Below, piece by piece: positions 12,594-13,192 of a stretch of DNA of 13,192 nt. The notes under the pieces were generated by a model that had not been told where the DNA came from, ran no database searches, and was given only the letters and a program-made list of their open reading frames with translations. Both the position numbers and the translations under genes were made by a program. Each line of letters opens with the position of its first letter. Position 1 is the first letter of the stretch. The stretch is taken from the NCBI GenBank assembly GCA_934660915.1, contig CAKUIF010000019.1:1-13192 (forward strand). The letters run 5' to 3'. The stretch is from an uncultured Olsenella sp. (GTDB lineage Bacteria; Actinomycetota; Coriobacteriia; Coriobacteriales; Atopobiaceae).

Positions 12594-13192
12594 ATGAAGA
12601 TCATTCACGCCAAGGACTACGAGGACATGAGCCGCAAGGCCGCCAACATCATCTCGGCCCAGGTCATCCTCAAGCCCGACTGCGTCCTCGGCCTCGCCAC
12701 CGGCAGCACGCCCATCGGCGCTTATCACCAGCTCATCAAGTGGTACGAGAAGGGCGACATCGACTTCTCGCAGGTCCGCACCTATAACCTCGACGAGTAC
12801 CGCGGCCTCTCGCACGACGACGTGCAGAGCTACCACTACTTCATGCGCGACAACCTCTTCGATCACATCAACATCGACCAGGCAAACACTCACGTGCCCG
12901 ACGGCTCGAACCTCGACGCCGAGGCCGCCTGTGCGGAGTACGACCGCATCGTCGCCGCTGCCGGCTATCCCGACCTGCAGCTCCTCGGCATCGGCAACAA
13001 CGGCCACATCGGCTTCAACGAGCCCGACGACCACTTCAGCGCCGGCACCCACTGCGTCGACCTCACCGAGAGCACCATCCAGGCTAACAGCCGCCTCTTC
13101 GAGAAGGAGGAGGACGTCCCGCGCCAGGCCTACACCATGGGCACGCAGACCATCATGTACGCCCGCATGATCCTCGTCGTGGCCAACGGCGA
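12594..13192 (+). CDS. nagB: Glucosamine-6-phosphate deaminase (partial, 3' end outside window)
   Basis: The first 199 residues of NagB (family length about 240-270), which converts glucosamine-6-phosphate to fructose-6-phosphate and ammonia in the cytosol, the last step of amino-sugar entry into glycolysis. LGLATGSTPIGAYHQLIKW (32-50) is the phosphate-binding start, NLDEYRGL (65-72) carries the catalytic Asp67, and LGIGNNGHIGFNEP (131-144) holds His138 and Glu143. Asn136 replaces the aspartate of the E. coli enzyme, as I recall it does in Bacillus-type NagB. The 5' end ATG follows AAGGAG (12583-12588). The frame stays open to the window edge. Codon use is strongly biased, suggesting good expression. 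Confidence 0.95.
   Translation, partial: MKIIHAKDYEDMSRKAANIISAQVILKPDCVLGLATGSTPIGAYHQLIKWYEKGDIDFSQVRTYNLDEYRGLSHDDVQSYHYFMRDNLFDHINIDQANTHVPDGSNLDAEAACAEYDRIVAAAGYPDLQLLGIGNNGHIGFNEPDDHFSAGTHCVDLTESTIQANSRLFEKEEDVPRQAYTMGTQTIMYARMILVVANG

Noticed and set aside
10910..12604. Long minus-strand open frame (564 codons) across tRNA-Val, rph and rdgB
   Set aside because: It overlaps a tRNA and two certain genes, and its product is Ala/Val/Arg/Asp-rich with no recognisable domain; it is a compositional shadow.
12321..13052. Minus-strand open frame (243 codons) across the nagB start
   Set aside because: It is antisense to clear rdgB and NagB coding sequence with active-site motifs, and it reads through the intergenic hairpins; no supporting signals.

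Overview
The window looks like chromosomal DNA from a high-GC, Gram-positive gut actinobacterium of the Coriobacteriia, most likely Collinsella or a close relative. The pointers are high GC with strongly GC-ended codons, a fermentative mix of PTS sugar uptake and iron-dependent alcohol dehydrogenase, good Shine-Dalgarno sites alongside TTG starts, and GGGACAAAAGGGACGG-type palindromic repeats. I associate these repeats with this group from memory; no search was run. No phage, plasmid, transposase, CRISPR or defence genes are visible.

Layout. (1) 1-5584: a disaccharide utilisation locus. A GntR/UTRA repressor (minus) is divergent from a GH4 6-phospho-alpha-glucosidase and a Bgl-type PTS EIIBC (plus). 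Two identical TGTCTAGACA operators lie in the divergent region. After a terminator comes a cytosolic beta-lactamase-fold serine hydrolase. The segment is bracketed by two identical copies of a near-perfect hairpin repeat. (2) 5586-7615, minus strand: two overlapping, paralogous helical-repeat (TPR-like) genes of unknown function. (3) 7616-7916: a divergent regulatory region with several inverted repeats and a structured leader. It precedes a very codon-biased, probably highly expressed iron-containing alcohol dehydrogenase that ends at a strong terminator. (4) 9241-10770, minus: a MurE-type Mur ligase with a non-DAP-like substrate loop and an apparently leaderless start. (5) 10878-12406, plus: tRNA-Val(UAC), a terminator, rph (RNase PH) and rdgB (XTP/dITP pyrophosphatase). 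(6) 12594 to the end: the first three quarters of nagB, after a structured 187-nt intergenic region.

How the parts work together. In the first locus the EIIBC would import and phosphorylate an alpha-glucoside, the GH4 enzyme would cleave the phospho-disaccharide to glucose-6-phosphate plus a sugar, and the GntR protein would sense a phosphosugar and release the two operators. No EIIA domain is present, so it must be supplied elsewhere. Alcohol dehydrogenase would regenerate NAD(P)+ in fermentation, and NagB feeds amino sugars into glycolysis. rph and rdgB are a common housekeeping pair, here just downstream of a tRNA whose 3' end RNase PH could trim. The most unusual structure is the repeat family: three copies, each starting directly after the stop codon of a minus-strand gene.
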